A stretch of 64,000 nucleotides of DNA from an uncultured Chloroflexota bacterium. GTDB lineage: Bacteria; Chloroflexota; Dehalococcoidia; Lucifugimonadales; UBA1127. The stretch lies in NCBI GenBank assembly GCA_913045315.1, contig CAJWQJ010000005.1:34019-98018 (forward strand). Direction: 5' to 3'. The notes beneath the pieces are model-generated. The model was not told the origin of the DNA, made no database searches, and saw only the letters and a program-made list of their open reading frames with translations. Shown here in pieces: positions 1 through 9,617 of this stretch. Within the stretch, counting starts at the first letter, position 1; the number at the start of each line of letters is the position of its first letter. The position numbers and the translations under genes were made by a program.

Positions 1-501
1 GTAGAAAAATCAATCTATCCGTTAGTAATTGCATCACAAACTATTCCAATCATAGCAATAACTCCACTTTTGTTGGTTTGGATAGGGTACGGAATATTTA
101 CCAAAATTATCATCGTGGCATTAATTTCGTTTTTTCCAATAGTTGTTAACATGGTTGATGGTCTTCGATCTACTGATATTTCTATAGAAAAAATGGCAAT
201 AACTCTCGGAGCAAATAAATTTCAATTATTAACCTTAATAAGGATTCCCTCTTCGCTACCATACCTTTTTTCTGGCATGAAAATTGGGATCTCAATATCA
301 GTAATTGGTGCAGTGATAGGCGAATGGGTCGGAGCGAGTTCAGGACTTGGATACTTAATGCTTCAATCTGCTCCACGATTTCAAACTTCATTAGTTTTTG
401 CTTCGATATTCTTTTTATCTATTATTGGAATTAGTCTTTTTACATTTATACAGGTTTTAGAATACAAACTTGTTAGGTGGAATCGTTTTTCAAATTATTA
501 A
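1..501 (+). CDS. ABC transporter permease, ThiX/SsuC-like (5' truncated by window edge)
   Basis: Reading frame open from base 1 (VEKSIYPLVIASQTIPIIAITPLLLVWIGYG...); multi-TM permease with EKMAITLGANKFQLLTLIRIPSSLPYLFSGMKIGIS motif; adjacent to an NMT1/THI5-like binding protein. Confidence 0.85.
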   Translation, partial: VEKSIYPLVIASQTIPIIAITPLLLVWIGYGIFTKIIIVALISFFPIVVNMVDGLRSTDISIEKMAITLGANKFQLLTLIRIPSSLPYLFSGMKIGISISVIGAVIGEWVGASSGLGYLMLQSAPRFQTSLVFASIFFLSIIGISLFTFIQVLEYKLVRWNRFSNY

Positions 502-516
502 TTGGAGAAATAAATT

Positions 517-1533
517 ATGCTATCAAAAATATATGCTTTACTATTATCCTCTTTAATGGCATTAACCTTTGTAATTGGATGTGAATCTGCAAATTCCTCA
601 AATGACACAAGGGAAAATTTCAACAATATTAGCTTAGCTTTAGATTGGTATCCATGGTCTAACCATGTTGGATTGTTTGTTGCAAAAGAAAAAGGTTACT
701 ACAAAGATAACAATCTTGATATTTCAATCTATACACCTTCTGACCCTTCAAACATTTTACAAACTGTTGGGTCTGGAAAGGACGACTTCGGAATTAGTTA
801 TCAAACAGATGTTATATTAGCTCAGGCCGAAGGAATACCAGTAACATCTGTATTTGCAATCGTCCAACATCCATTAAATTCAATTATTACCTTAAAAAGC
901 TCAGGAATAAACAGGCCAAAAGATTTAGAGGGAAAAAAAGTAGGATATCCAGGTATTCCCACAGAGGAATTATTACTCAACACAGTAGTTGAATACGACG
1001 GTGGGAACATTCAAAAAGTAGAATTAATTAATGTTGGGTATGATTTGGTTAAAGCACTAATAAGTAAAAAAGTTGACGCAATCATTGGAGCTTATTGGGT
1101 TCATGAATCTTTTATTATAGAAAAACAAGGATTACAAGTTAACGTATTAAAAATTGAAGATTGGGGTGTGCCAGATTTTTATGAACTAGTAATAGTCACT
1201 AACGAAAATACAGTAAAAAATAACCCTGAACTTATTCGGAAATTTCTTGATTCAACCGTGAAAGGCTACCAATACTCCATAGAAAATCCAGAAACAGGAA
1301 TAAACATTATGAAAAATTCGAATCCAGAAATCGATACGAAATTAGAAACTGCAGGAATTAAGTTATTACTTCCTCTTTGGAACGAAAAAGATATCTTATT
1401 TGGATGGCAGGATAAAACAAGATGGAAAAATTTAGCTTCTTGGATGTTGGATAAAAAATTAATTAATAATCCTGTTGATTTAGATAAAACATTCACCAAT
1501 CAGTTTGTAGAAACTAGCAATGGAGGTAGATGA
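517..1533 (+). CDS. ABC transporter substrate-binding lipoprotein, NMT1/THI5-like (ThiY-like)
   Basis: Lipobox-like FVIGC signal; LDWYPWSNHVGLFVAKEKGYYKDNNLDISI typical of the THI5/NMT1 family. Confidence 0.85.
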   Translation: MLSKIYALLLSSLMALTFVIGCESANSSNDTRENFNNISLALDWYPWSNHVGLFVAKEKGYYKDNNLDISIYTPSDPSNILQTVGSGKDDFGISYQTDVILAQAEGIPVTSVFAIVQHPLNSIITLKSSGINRPKDLEGKKVGYPGIPTEELLLNTVVEYDGGNIQKVELINVGYDLVKALISKKVDAIIGAYWVHESFIIEKQGLQVNVLKIEDWGVPDFYELVIVTNENTVKNNPELIRKFLDSTVKGYQYSIENPETGINIMKNSNPEIDTKLETAGIKLLLPLWNEKDILFGWQDKTRWKNLASWMLDKKLINNPVDLDKTFTNQFVETSNGGR

Positions 1534-1564
1534 TTTTTATAATAAATATCGTCTACCTCCATTG
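1518..1564. terminator. Bidirectional hairpin between convergent genes
   Basis: CAATGGAGGTAGATGAT (1518-1534) / ATCGTCTACCTCCATTG (1548-1564), 17-bp arms with one mismatch or wobble; the binding-protein stop codon lies in the left arm. Confidence 0.7.
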
Positions 1565-1579
1565 AGTTATGTTTTATAT

Positions 1580-1975
1580 TTAACTCACTTGTGCTTGAGC
1601 ACCTGCAGCTTCAAGTTTAGTCTTTATTTCTTCAGCTTCTTCTTTAGAAACACCTTCTTTAACATCCGCAGGAGCTGATTCAACCAAATCTTTAGCTTCC
1701 TTAAGTCCAAGAGTAGTAACTTCTCTAACTGCCTTAATTACATTTACCTTATTAGGGCCTATTTCTTGAAGATTAACTTTAAAATCACTTTGTTCTTCTC
1801 CACCAGCAGCAGGAGCAGCATCACCACCAGCAGCAGGAGCAGCAGCAGGAGCAGCAGCCATCACAGGAGCTGCAGCACTAACCCCAAAAGTTTCCTCAAG
1901 TTCCTTTACCAACCAAGAAACATCCAGGACTGAAAGTTGTTTAATTCCTTCTAAAATTTCTTCCTTTGTAGCCAT
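1580..1975 (-). CDS. rplL: 50S ribosomal protein L7/L12
   Basis: Ala/Gly/Pro hinge plus EKTEFKV-like C-terminal domain ([40 protein letters not shown]). Confidence 0.97.
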   Translation of the reverse strand: MATKEEILEGIKQLSVLDVSWLVKELEETFGVSAAAPVMAAAPAAAPAAGGDAAPAAGGEEQSDFKVNLQEIGPNKVNVIKAVREVTTLGLKEAKDLVESAPADVKEGVSKEEAEEIKTKLEAAGAQAQVS

Positions 1976-2016
1976 TGTATACCCCCAATTCAGTAAATAT
2001 TTAAACTATAATACTT

Positions 2017-2565
2017 CTAATTTTGTTCGGAAATTCTTTGCAAAGCTGTCACCAAGTTTTGATGAGGACGGTTAATAACACTGACCATATTAGTTGCTGG
2101 TGTATTTAAAGTCCTTACAAAACCAGTTAGCGTTCCAATAAGTTGACCCATTATATCTGCAATCATAACTGGTTTAGGTTTTGTTTTTGATAGCGACTCA
2201 ATATCCGATTGTGATAGTACAATGCCATCGAGAACTCCCCCGTTAACAATCATAGGTAACCGATTAGCATCTAGAAAATTTAGCAATGATTTTGCCGCTT
2301 CTACCGGATCACCTTCACACAAAACTAAACCTGTTTGTTCTGTAAGTATTTCTTTTATTTCTGATCTTCCCAATTCATCTGCAGCAATTGCTGCAAGAGT
2401 ATTTTTAACCACCTTGTATGAAGCCCCATTAGTTCTAAGTGCTTTCCTAAGAGATGTCATGTCTTTAACGGTAATTCCTGAAAACCCAGTACTTATAACA
2501 AAATTGGAACTGGCCATTTCAGCTTTTATTACTTCAACCTGATTAATATTTCTGTCAGAAGGCAT
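2017..2565 (-). CDS. rplJ: 50S ribosomal protein L10
   Basis: L10 family sequence; between rplA and rplL. Confidence 0.95.
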   Translation of the reverse strand: MPSDRNINQVEVIKAEMASSNFVISTGFSGITVKDMTSLRKALRTNGASYKVVKNTLAAIAADELGRSEIKEILTEQTGLVLCEGDPVEAAKSLLNFLDANRLPMIVNGGVLDGIVLSQSDIESLSKTKPKPVMIADIMGQLIGTLTGFVRTLNTPATNMVSVINRPHQNLVTALQRISEQN

Positions 2566-2576
2566 TCTTCATCCTC

Positions 2577-2690
2577 AAAAAAAAACCTAGTCATTAAAAC
2601 TAGGCCAAAAGAAAATTTATTAACTTGAACCTACGTAGGAAAAAATTAAGGCCTATTAAGCCACCTAACGATCTGAGGCCTAATAGTATA
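2577..2690 (-). promoter_or_regulatory. Candidate L10 (rplJL) leader with terminator hairpin
   Basis: Minus strand: CCTAGTTTTAATGACTAGG hairpin followed by U9 directly before the rplJ RBS/ATG; upstream CTATTAGGCCT...AGGCCTTAA pairing potential. Confidence 0.55.
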
Positions 2691-2747
2691 TTACACAATA
2701 AAACAAATACAGTAAAGTCAAACCTAAAGAAAATTGTTTAATTTGGT

Positions 2748-3479
2748 TCAAATACTCGCATTTTGAACTGAACCAATATCCAAAGAGATACTTGGACCCA
2801 TCGTTGTAGTAAGGTGGATTGATTTGAAAAGAGATCCTTTAATTCCGTCAGGTTTCGCTCTTGTAATTGCTCCTACTACCGTAAATAAATTTTCAGCAAC
2901 CTGAGAATTCTGAAAACTAACTTTTCCAATTGCAACATGGATATTTCCAGACCGGTCCATCCTGAACTCTACCCTACCCTGTTTAACCTCATTAATAGCT
3001 GCACCAATATCTTCAGGTTGAACCACAGTACCAGTTCGTGGATTTGGCATAAGACCTTTTCGCCCAAGTACTCTGCCAAGTTTTCCTATTTGCCCCATAA
3101 CATCTGGAGTAGCTATAGCAACATCGAAATCTACCCAACCTTCTGTTTCAATTCGCTTGATAGTCTCTTCATCTCCAATAAAATCAGCACCAGATTCACG
3201 TGCCAATGCAACTGCAGAGCCCTGAACAAAGGCGATAACTGTTTTGGCTTTACCTGTACCATGAGGCAGCACTGAAACACTTCGTATTTGTTGATCAGCA
3301 TGCCTAGGATCAGCATTAGTTCTTAGATGAAGCTCAAATGTTTCATCAAACTTAACACTACTAGCTAATTTTAAAAGTTCTATTGCTTCATCCACATTAT
3401 AGTGTCGACCATGTTCAATATCTTTCACAGATTGTTTATATCTTTTGCCTCTACCACGAAGTGATGGTTCAGTCGTCAA
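2748..3479 (-). CDS. rplA: 50S ribosomal protein L1 (TTG start)
   Basis: L1 family sequence; TTG at 3477-3479 preceded by GGAGGG; the longer track ORF to 3548 would overlap rplK. Confidence 0.93.
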   Translation of the reverse strand: MTTEPSLRGRGKRYKQSVKDIEHGRHYNVDEAIELLKLASSVKFDETFELHLRTNADPRHADQQIRSVSVLPHGTGKAKTVIAFVQGSAVALARESGADFIGDEETIKRIETEGWVDFDVAIATPDVMGQIGKLGRVLGRKGLMPNPRTGTVVQPEDIGAAINEVKQGRVEFRMDRSGNIHVAIGKVSFQNSQVAENLFTVVGAITRAKPDGIKGSLFKSIHLTTTMGPSISLDIGSVQNASI

Positions 3480-3483
3480 TTTC

Positions 3484-3912
3484 TTATCCCTCCAAAACTC
3501 GTAAACCCATACTTTTTGCTGTACCCACCAAGGTATTAACTGCAGCATCCAAATCTCCAGCTGTTAAATCTGGTTCTTTAACTTTTGCGATATCCTCAAT
3601 TTGTTTTCTTGTTAACTGACCTATGATATGCCTTCTGGGTTCAGAACTGGCCTTTGAAATACCTGCAGCCTTTTTTATCAAATCCGAAGCGGGTGGAGAT
3701 TTGGTAATAAAGGTAAAACTTCTGTCCTCATATACCGTAAGTTGGACAGGAATTATATTACCACGCTGATTGGCTGTTTTAGCATTGTATTCTTTTACAA
3801 ATTCCATGATATTAACACCATGTTGACCCAATGCTGGACCAATAGGAGGAGCAGGAGTTGCTTCACCTGCTGGTATTTGTATTTTAATTTCTGCTAATAC
3901 TCTCTTTGCCAT
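3484..3912 (-). CDS. rplK: 50S ribosomal protein L11
   Basis: [31 protein letters not shown]. Confidence 0.97.
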   Translation of the reverse strand: MAKRVLAEIKIQIPAGEATPAPPIGPALGQHGVNIMEFVKEYNAKTANQRGNIIPVQLTVYEDRSFTFITKSPPASDLIKKAAGISKASSEPRRHIIGQLTRKQIEDIAKVKEPDLTAGDLDAAVNTLVGTAKSMGLRVLEG

Positions 3913-3939
3913 TAGTAATCCTTATAAACCTATTCTCAA

Positions 3940-4572
3940 TTACGCATCAAGTCTTTCTGCCTGTAAAAAGTCAAGTTCAACAGGGGTTTCTCTGCCAAAA
4001 AATGAAACAAGAACACGGACTTTCCCTTTTTCAGTCAATACTTCTTCAACTACTCCAATAAACTCTTGGAATGGGCCATCAGTAATCTTCACATTCTGTC
4101 CTTTTACAAATCCGATCTTTGCTCGAGGTTGGGAAGCTTCCATTCGACGGAAAATTCCACTCACTTCTGCATCAGTTAATGGAAGGGGGCGTACTCTTTT
4201 CTCTCCTTCCTCATCGGCAGATATAAAACCAGTAACACCAGGAGTATTTCGAACTACAAACCAGCTTTCATCATCAATAATCATCCTGACCATAACATAT
4301 CCAGGTAACAAACGTTCTTGTTTAGGTGTGCGACGACCATCTTTTATTTCAACAACTTCCTCAGTCGGCACTACAACTTGGTAAACTTTGTGACGTACAT
4401 CCATAGTGTCAATTCGTTGTTCAAGATTTTTTCTGACACGTTCCTCTAGACCAGAATAGCAATGGATAATATACCATAGCCCTTGATCGATATTTAAATC
4501 TTCTGAATCTTCATTACTAGCTAGATCAGTCTGATTGTCTTCATTTTCTACTGTTGTCTCTTCTAGATCCAT
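3940..4572 (-). CDS. nusG: Transcription termination/antitermination protein NusG
   Basis: WYIIHCYSGLEERV..., KOW region FVKGQNVKITDGPFQEFIGVVEEV; acidic N-terminal extension; likely start Met at 4572 rather than 4629. Confidence 0.94.
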   Translation of the reverse strand: MDLEETTVENEDNQTDLASNEDSEDLNIDQGLWYIIHCYSGLEERVRKNLEQRIDTMDVRHKVYQVVVPTEEVVEIKDGRRTPKQERLLPGYVMVRMIIDDESWFVVRNTPGVTGFISADEEGEKRVRPLPLTDAEVSGIFRRMEASQPRAKIGFVKGQNVKITDGPFQEFIGVVEEVLTEKGKVRVLVSFFGRETPVELDFLQAERLDA

Positions 4573-4582
4573 TGTCTCCACA

Positions 4583-4822
4583 CTAAACACCAAGAATAAA
4601 TTTTGAAACAAAATCAAAGATAAAATCAACTATTGTTAGAAACAGCCCAACCGCTGCCGAAAGAGCAATAACTATCCCGGTCAACCTAATTGCTTCATTT
4701 CTTGGCGGCCATTCAGATTTTCTTAATTCAGCCCAGACTTCACCAAAAAACTTTACTATCGATTGCCCAGGCAAACCAACTGACCTTTTAGCTGAAGTGC
4801 GACTTTGATTTTGTCGAACCAA
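4583..4822 (-). CDS. secE: Preprotein translocase subunit SecE
   Basis: FFGEVWAELRKSEWPPRNEAIRLTGIVI plus one TM helix; upstream of nusG. Confidence 0.9.
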   Translation of the reverse strand: MVRQNQSRTSAKRSVGLPGQSIVKFFGEVWAELRKSEWPPRNEAIRLTGIVIALSAAVGLFLTIVDFIFDFVSKFILGV

Positions 4823-4828
4823 CTTAAC

Positions 4829-4993
4829 CTACCTCACTTCACGATAAAGTTGTCGACCATAACACCTATTACAATACTTATTGAGCTCAAGTCTTTGAGG
4901 ATCACTTCTTCTGTTCTTAGATGTTCTGTAATTTCGCTCTCCACACTCGGTACATTGCATTGTAACAAGAACTCTATCGCCTTTTTTTGCCAT
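4829..4993 (-). CDS. rpmG: 50S ribosomal protein L33 (54 aa, below the ORF-track cutoff)
   Basis: Manual translation MAKKGDRVLVTMQCTECGERNYRTSKNRRSDPQRLELNKYCNRCYGRQLYREVR*; two CxxC pairs; between tuf and secE. Confidence 0.95.
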   Translation of the reverse strand: MAKKGDRVLVTMQCTECGERNYRTSKNRRSDPQRLELNKYCNRCYGRQLYREVR

Positions 4994-5000
4994 TGTAATC

Positions 5001-6191
5001 TTAGCCTTTCACAGTAGTTATTACGCCAGCTCCAACAGTTCGTCCGCCTTCTCTGATTGCAAATCGTAATCCTTCTTCTAATGCTACTGAAGCTTGAAGA
5101 TTTATATCCATCGTAATGTTGTCACCTGGCATAACCATTTCAACACCCGCTGGCAAAACTATTTCTCCTGTAACATCGGTAGTTCGAATATAAAACTGAG
5201 GTCGGTATCCAGGAAAAAATGGAGTATGTCTTCCACCCTCATCTTTGCTTAAAACATATACTTCAGCAGACGCCGTAGTCGCAGGCTTAATAGAACCTGG
5301 AAATGCAAGAACCTGACCTCTCTCAATTTGTTCTCTATCAACTCCACGAAGCAAGCATCCAACCGCATCACCAGCTTCACCCTCGTCAAGGGTTTTTTGA
5401 AACATTTCAACGCCTGTAACAGTTGTTGTTGTCGTATCACCAAATCCTACTCTTTCTACTTCCTGACCAACTGTTATTTTCCCACGTTCTATTCGACCAG
5501 TAACAACAGTACCGCGACCTTTGATTCCAAAAACGTCTTCAATAGGCATTAAAAATGGCTGGTCTATTGGCCGTTCAGGAACTGGAATGTAGTCATCAAC
5601 AGCTTGCATTAAGTCAAGAATCCCTTGTTGTGCTTCTGTATCTCCTTCTAAAGCTTTAAGAGCTGATACTCTTACAATAGGAATATCATCTCCAGGAAAT
5701 TCATAACGAGATAATAATTCACGAATTTCTAATTCGACAAGCTCTAATAATTCAGGATCATCCATTTGATCAACTTTATTTAGAGCCACAACTATCGAAG
5801 GAACATTTACTTGTCGAGCCAAAAGAATATGCTCGCGTGTTTGAGGCATCGGACCATCAGGAGCACTAACCACTAATATAGTTCCATCCATCTGAGCAGC
5901 ACCTGTAATCATGTTTTTGATGTAGTCCGCGTGACCTGGACAATCTACATGCGCATAGTGTCTACCCTCAGTTTCATATTCAACGTGAGTAATAGAAATA
6001 GTAACTCCACGTGCTTTCTCTTCAGGAGCTTTATCAATCTGATCGAAAGCAACAAATTTAGTTGCGTTATTAGATTGCTCACTTAAAGTTTTACTTATAG
6101 CCGCAGTTAGCGTAGTTTTACCATGGTCAACATGACCGATAGTACCAACATTAAGATGCGGTTTATCTCTAACAAATTTTTCCTTAGCCAC
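5001..6191 (-). CDS. tuf: Translation elongation factor Tu
   Basis: [23 protein letters not shown] motifs; full length 396 aa. Confidence 0.98.
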   Translation of the reverse strand: MAKEKFVRDKPHLNVGTIGHVDHGKTTLTAAISKTLSEQSNNATKFVAFDQIDKAPEEKARGVTISITHVEYETEGRHYAHVDCPGHADYIKNMITGAAQMDGTILVVSAPDGPMPQTREHILLARQVNVPSIVVALNKVDQMDDPELLELVELEIRELLSRYEFPGDDIPIVRVSALKALEGDTEAQQGILDLMQAVDDYIPVPERPIDQPFLMPIEDVFGIKGRGTVVTGRIERGKITVGQEVERVGFGDTTTTTVTGVEMFQKTLDEGEAGDAVGCLLRGVDREQIERGQVLAFPGSIKPATTASAEVYVLSKDEGGRHTPFFPGYRPQFYIRTTDVTGEIVLPAGVEMVMPGDNITMDINLQASVALEEGLRFAIREGGRTVGAGVITTVKG

Positions 6192-6229
6192 TTAATGAAC
6201 CTCCGTTTTACTTATTACCAAACATTATC

Positions 6230-6304
6230 TGGAGCCCACAGCCGGAATTGAACCGGCGACCCCGTTCTTACCAAGAACGTGCTCTGCCGCTGAGCTATGT
6301 GGGC
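6230..6304 (-). tRNA. tRNA-Thr(GGT), CCA encoded
   Basis: GCCCACATAGCTCAGCGGCAGAGCACGTTCTTGGTAAGAACGGGGTCGCCGGTTCAATTCCGGCTGTGGGCTCCA; cloverleaf folds by hand. Confidence 0.93.
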
Positions 6305-6369
6305 AAACATATTAATTTCATAATATAAATATACTATAAAATAATATAAAAGCCCAATCCAAATCCGAG

Positions 6370-6454
6370 TGGAGGGAGTAGGATTCGAACCTACGTAGCC
6401 CTTCCGGGCGCCAGATTTACAGTCTGGTGCGTTTGGCCGCTCCGCCACCCCTCC
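6370..6454 (-). tRNA. tRNA-Tyr(GTA)
   Basis: Class II tRNA with long variable arm; anticodon loop CTGTAAA. Confidence 0.93.
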
Positions 6455-6513
6455 GGGCAAATAGGAATTGTACCACAGTTATTATTTTGAGCCAAGCAAG
6501 CCATTTATTTAAA

Positions 6514-6585
6514 AGCCCCAGACCGGACTTGAACCGATAACCTGGCGATTACAAATCGCCTGCGCTTCCCTTGCGCCACTGGGGC
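6514..6585 (-). tRNA. tRNA-Thr(TGT)
   Basis: GCCCCAG...GGCGATTTGTAATCGCC...CTGGGGC; anticodon TGT. Confidence 0.92.
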
Positions 6586-6626
6586 ATGTTAAAAATTATC
6601 ACCAAATCATACTCTCATTTTAATAT

Positions 6627-6655
6627 ATCGTATCAGTTAGGAATAAAAAGTCCAA
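6627..6655 (-). promoter_or_regulatory. Candidate promoter of the tRNA-tuf operon
   Basis: Minus strand TTGGAC - 17 bp - TACGAT, about 42 bp upstream of tRNA-Thr(TGT). Confidence 0.45.
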
Positions 6656-6756
6656 GAACAAAGTTGTAAAAAATATTATAAAAATATCTTGTACATCTTG
6701 AAAATTTTATGTATAACTGATTTGTTGCAATTATTTCTATTGATGGGAAAGGTTAT

Positions 6757-7605
6757 ATGCATATGGGAACTTTGGAAAATAAAGTAGCGATAGTAACAGG
6801 AGCAAGCAGAGGATTAGGAAAGAATATCGCTATGAGTTTAGCAAAAGAAGGTGCTATTGTTATAGCTACAGCACGCACAGAAAATGAAAATGATTCTAAA
6901 ATCCCTGGGTCACTTAACCAAACGGTAAAATTAATTACTGAATCTGGAGGAAACTCAATAGCTATTCGTTGCGATGTAAGTAGGGAAGAAGATGTAGCTG
7001 AATGTGTATCCAAAGTATTAAAACAATACAAGAAAATTGATATACTAGTTAATAATGCTGGGATATTAGCACCAGGAAGCTTGCAAGAAATGCAAACACG
7101 GCATTTCGATTTACAATATCGCATAAATGTACGTGGTCCTTTTATATTCAGTCGCGAAGTTTTGCCTTCAATGATTGAAAACAAATGGGGCCACATAATT
7201 AATATTTCAAGTACAGGAGCTATAGGGCCTGGAGAAGGTCCTTATGAAGGACAATATTCAGGCGGACATAGTTATGGTTCCACAAAAGCTGCACTCGAAA
7301 GAATGACCCAAGGGTTAGCAGCAGAAAACTTTCAACATAATATTGCTGTAAATGCTCTTTCCCCCGAAATCGGTGAATGGTCAGAGGGAGGGCACTATTT
7401 CAGAGGCCCTGATAGTAACTATGATGGGTGGCGTCTTTCTGGTGAAATCATTGGAGATGCCTCAGCTTTAATTTGCTCAAAATCCCCCAAAGAATACACA
7501 GGAAAAATTCTATATGACGAATCTGTTTTCCTTTCTGAAGGATGGACCCTCGAAGAGGTTCGTACTAGATATCCGGTTGAGCCAGGAGATAGATCACGCA
7601 GATAA
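6757..7605 (+). CDS. SDR family oxidoreductase
   Basis: TGASRGLGKNIA cofactor motif, NNAG, YGSTK catalytic motif. Confidence 0.9.
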   Translation: MHMGTLENKVAIVTGASRGLGKNIAMSLAKEGAIVIATARTENENDSKIPGSLNQTVKLITESGGNSIAIRCDVSREEDVAECVSKVLKQYKKIDILVNNAGILAPGSLQEMQTRHFDLQYRINVRGPFIFSREVLPSMIENKWGHIINISSTGAIGPGEGPYEGQYSGGHSYGSTKAALERMTQGLAAENFQHNIAVNALSPEIGEWSEGGHYFRGPDSNYDGWRLSGEIIGDASALICSKSPKEYTGKILYDESVFLSEGWTLEEVRTRYPVEPGDRSRR

Positions 7606-9561
7606 AATTGTTTTCCTCTGCCATAAGTTAACTTCAATTAATTTAGCTTCTATAATCTCACCCAGGTTAACTTGATTTTTTGTTTTAACTATCCCTTTAA
7701 TTGGGAAGTCTTTGAATTCGACAAGTAAATCACTATCTCTCCATTCAAGAGCTATACAAGAAAATATTTCATGGATTCTTCTTGATAAAACATAGCATGC
7801 CCAATGCAATTTACGATCAGATTCTGCCCTTGCGATATCTCTTATCTTTCCTAAGGAATCATTGATAAATCCATCCAAAAATGCTTTATCATAAAGGGGC
7901 ACTCCATTTTCCAGAAAGTGTGATATCTGTCTCTGCAACAGAAGGTCGCCATATCTCCTTAAAGGGGAAGTAACCTGAATATATTTATCAACACCTAGCA
8001 AAAAATGTGGGGAACAATTTGTAGATGGTGCAACTGATCGAACTTTGCTCAATAATAAATAATTTCTTAATGCATCCACGCTAGTATCAACTAATGTTTC
8101 ATTTTTTAATTCAACGCTCGACCTGTAAATTACTGGAATATTGTTATTACTACACATCTCTGCAAGTAAAGTATTAAAAAGAACCATTAATTCGCTGACC
8201 ATTCTACGACTAGGAGTTAATTTTGGAATGGTTTTCATATATACTTGGTCCTTATTAAATTCGAATTTAATTTCTGGCCTATTAAATTCAATACCTCCAG
8301 ATTTCATTCTATCCATATGTAAATTCTTAGATATTTTATAAAGGATTTTCAATTTATCTGAATCGCCATTAACTATTTTATGATCAAGAATATTGTCTAC
8401 TTCCTGATAATTTAACTTTTTGTGACTTTTTATATTAGAAAGCACAATTTCCCAATTTTTAATTATAAAATCTTTCTGGAAATTAATTAACAAGCTCATT
8501 GCTGGCCTAATAACTCCTGGAATCAGACTCCCTATATTTTGTGAAATCCTGTCAGGAAGCATAGGAATCGTAATTTCTGGTGCATAAAAACTCGAAAGGC
8601 GATTTTGGGCTTCATTATCTATACTACTTTTCTCAGAAAAAATTGAGGCAACATCAGTTATGTGGATTCCAACCATATAACCATCTTCAGTACTTTGAAT
8701 TGAAAGACCATCATCTATATCCATTGTTGATGATTCGTCTATGGTAATTACATCTATATTTGTAAGATCTTTGCGGTTATTTAAGTGAATAAATTCAGGA
8801 ATATTTTCAACAACATGAATTATTTCTTCAGGAAAGACTTTCTCGATTAACGATTTCGCCTTGCCCATAGGTTCACGAGATGAAATGATTTTTCTATCTA
8901 CCAAACAATCGTAGATTTCTTCTCTGATCAATGTCAATCCACCTTCAAATTTCAGCGAGGTTAAAAACTTTCTAATTTTTTTTGACTCAACAAATTCAAC
9001 CCCAAAAATTACAAATTCTTTAAGGGTCTCTAACCATTCAATTTGGCGGTCTGTCCATAATTCAATTTTTGAACCTTTTAAAATCCATAAACGGAAATCA
9101 TTTAGTTCATCATTAAGTTTCTTTAGATTTTCCTGTCTATTATGTTGCTGACTAATATCCATTTCCCTTTCGGGATAAACAATATCATCGTTTAATCGAA
9201 AATAAGATATTGAACTAGAATAAAGGCTGAGAAGAAGTCCGCAAAATTCTTTTGGATTATATTTATCACCATAATAAATAACAGCAAGTTCTTCTATGCT
9301 TAGATTATTATTACTTTTGGACATTTCCCACAGTAACGGAAGATCAATTTTCGAGGAAATGCATTCACATTCTAAAAGCCAATTAAATTGATCTGTGTTT
9401 ATTGATATCAAAGATTGAAATATCAATTGGCGATTATTGATTTTAGCTCTATTACCCCAACTATCTATAGCCCATGATTTACCATTTGCGTCAATATATA
9501 CAATAACTAAGAAGCAACCATCTTTCCTTCGAACAAGTGATACAAGACCAGTATTCAACAT
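7594..9561 (-). CDS. RNase II/RNB-family exoribonuclease
   Basis: TIDESSTMDIDDGLSI catalytic RNB motif; YIQVTSPLRRYGDLLLQRQI. Confidence 0.88.
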   Translation of the reverse strand: MLNTGLVSLVRRKDGCFLVIVYIDANGKSWAIDSWGNRAKINNRQLIFQSLISINTDQFNWLLECECISSKIDLPLLWEMSKSNNNLSIEELAVIYYGDKYNPKEFCGLLLSLYSSSISYFRLNDDIVYPEREMDISQQHNRQENLKKLNDELNDFRLWILKGSKIELWTDRQIEWLETLKEFVIFGVEFVESKKIRKFLTSLKFEGGLTLIREEIYDCLVDRKIISSREPMGKAKSLIEKVFPEEIIHVVENIPEFIHLNNRKDLTNIDVITIDESSTMDIDDGLSIQSTEDGYMVGIHITDVASIFSEKSSIDNEAQNRLSSFYAPEITIPMLPDRISQNIGSLIPGVIRPAMSLLINFQKDFIIKNWEIVLSNIKSHKKLNYQEVDNILDHKIVNGDSDKLKILYKISKNLHMDRMKSGGIEFNRPEIKFEFNKDQVYMKTIPKLTPSRRMVSELMVLFNTLLAEMCSNNNIPVIYRSSVELKNETLVDTSVDALRNYLLLSKVRSVAPSTNCSPHFLLGVDKYIQVTSPLRRYGDLLLQRQISHFLENGVPLYDKAFLDGFINDSLGKIRDIARAESDRKLHWACYVLSRRIHEIFSCIALEWRDSDLLVEFKDFPIKGIVKTKNQVNLGEIIEAKLIEVNLWQRKTILSA

Positions 9562-9617
9562 TCCCTCACTAAAAATTTTTAATAAATTAAAATCACTTAA
9601 TAATTATTAATGTTTTA

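Noticed and set aside
1800-1870. GCAGCAGGAGCAGC-type tandem repeat
   Set aside because: Low-complexity codons of the normal Ala/Gly/Pro hinge of L7/L12.
2222-3619. Plus-strand ORFs opposite rplJ/rplA/rplK
   Set aside because: Antisense shadows of conserved ribosomal protein genes.
6215-6460. 81-aa minus-strand ORF
   Set aside because: Runs through tRNA-Thr(GGT) and tRNA-Tyr; spurious.
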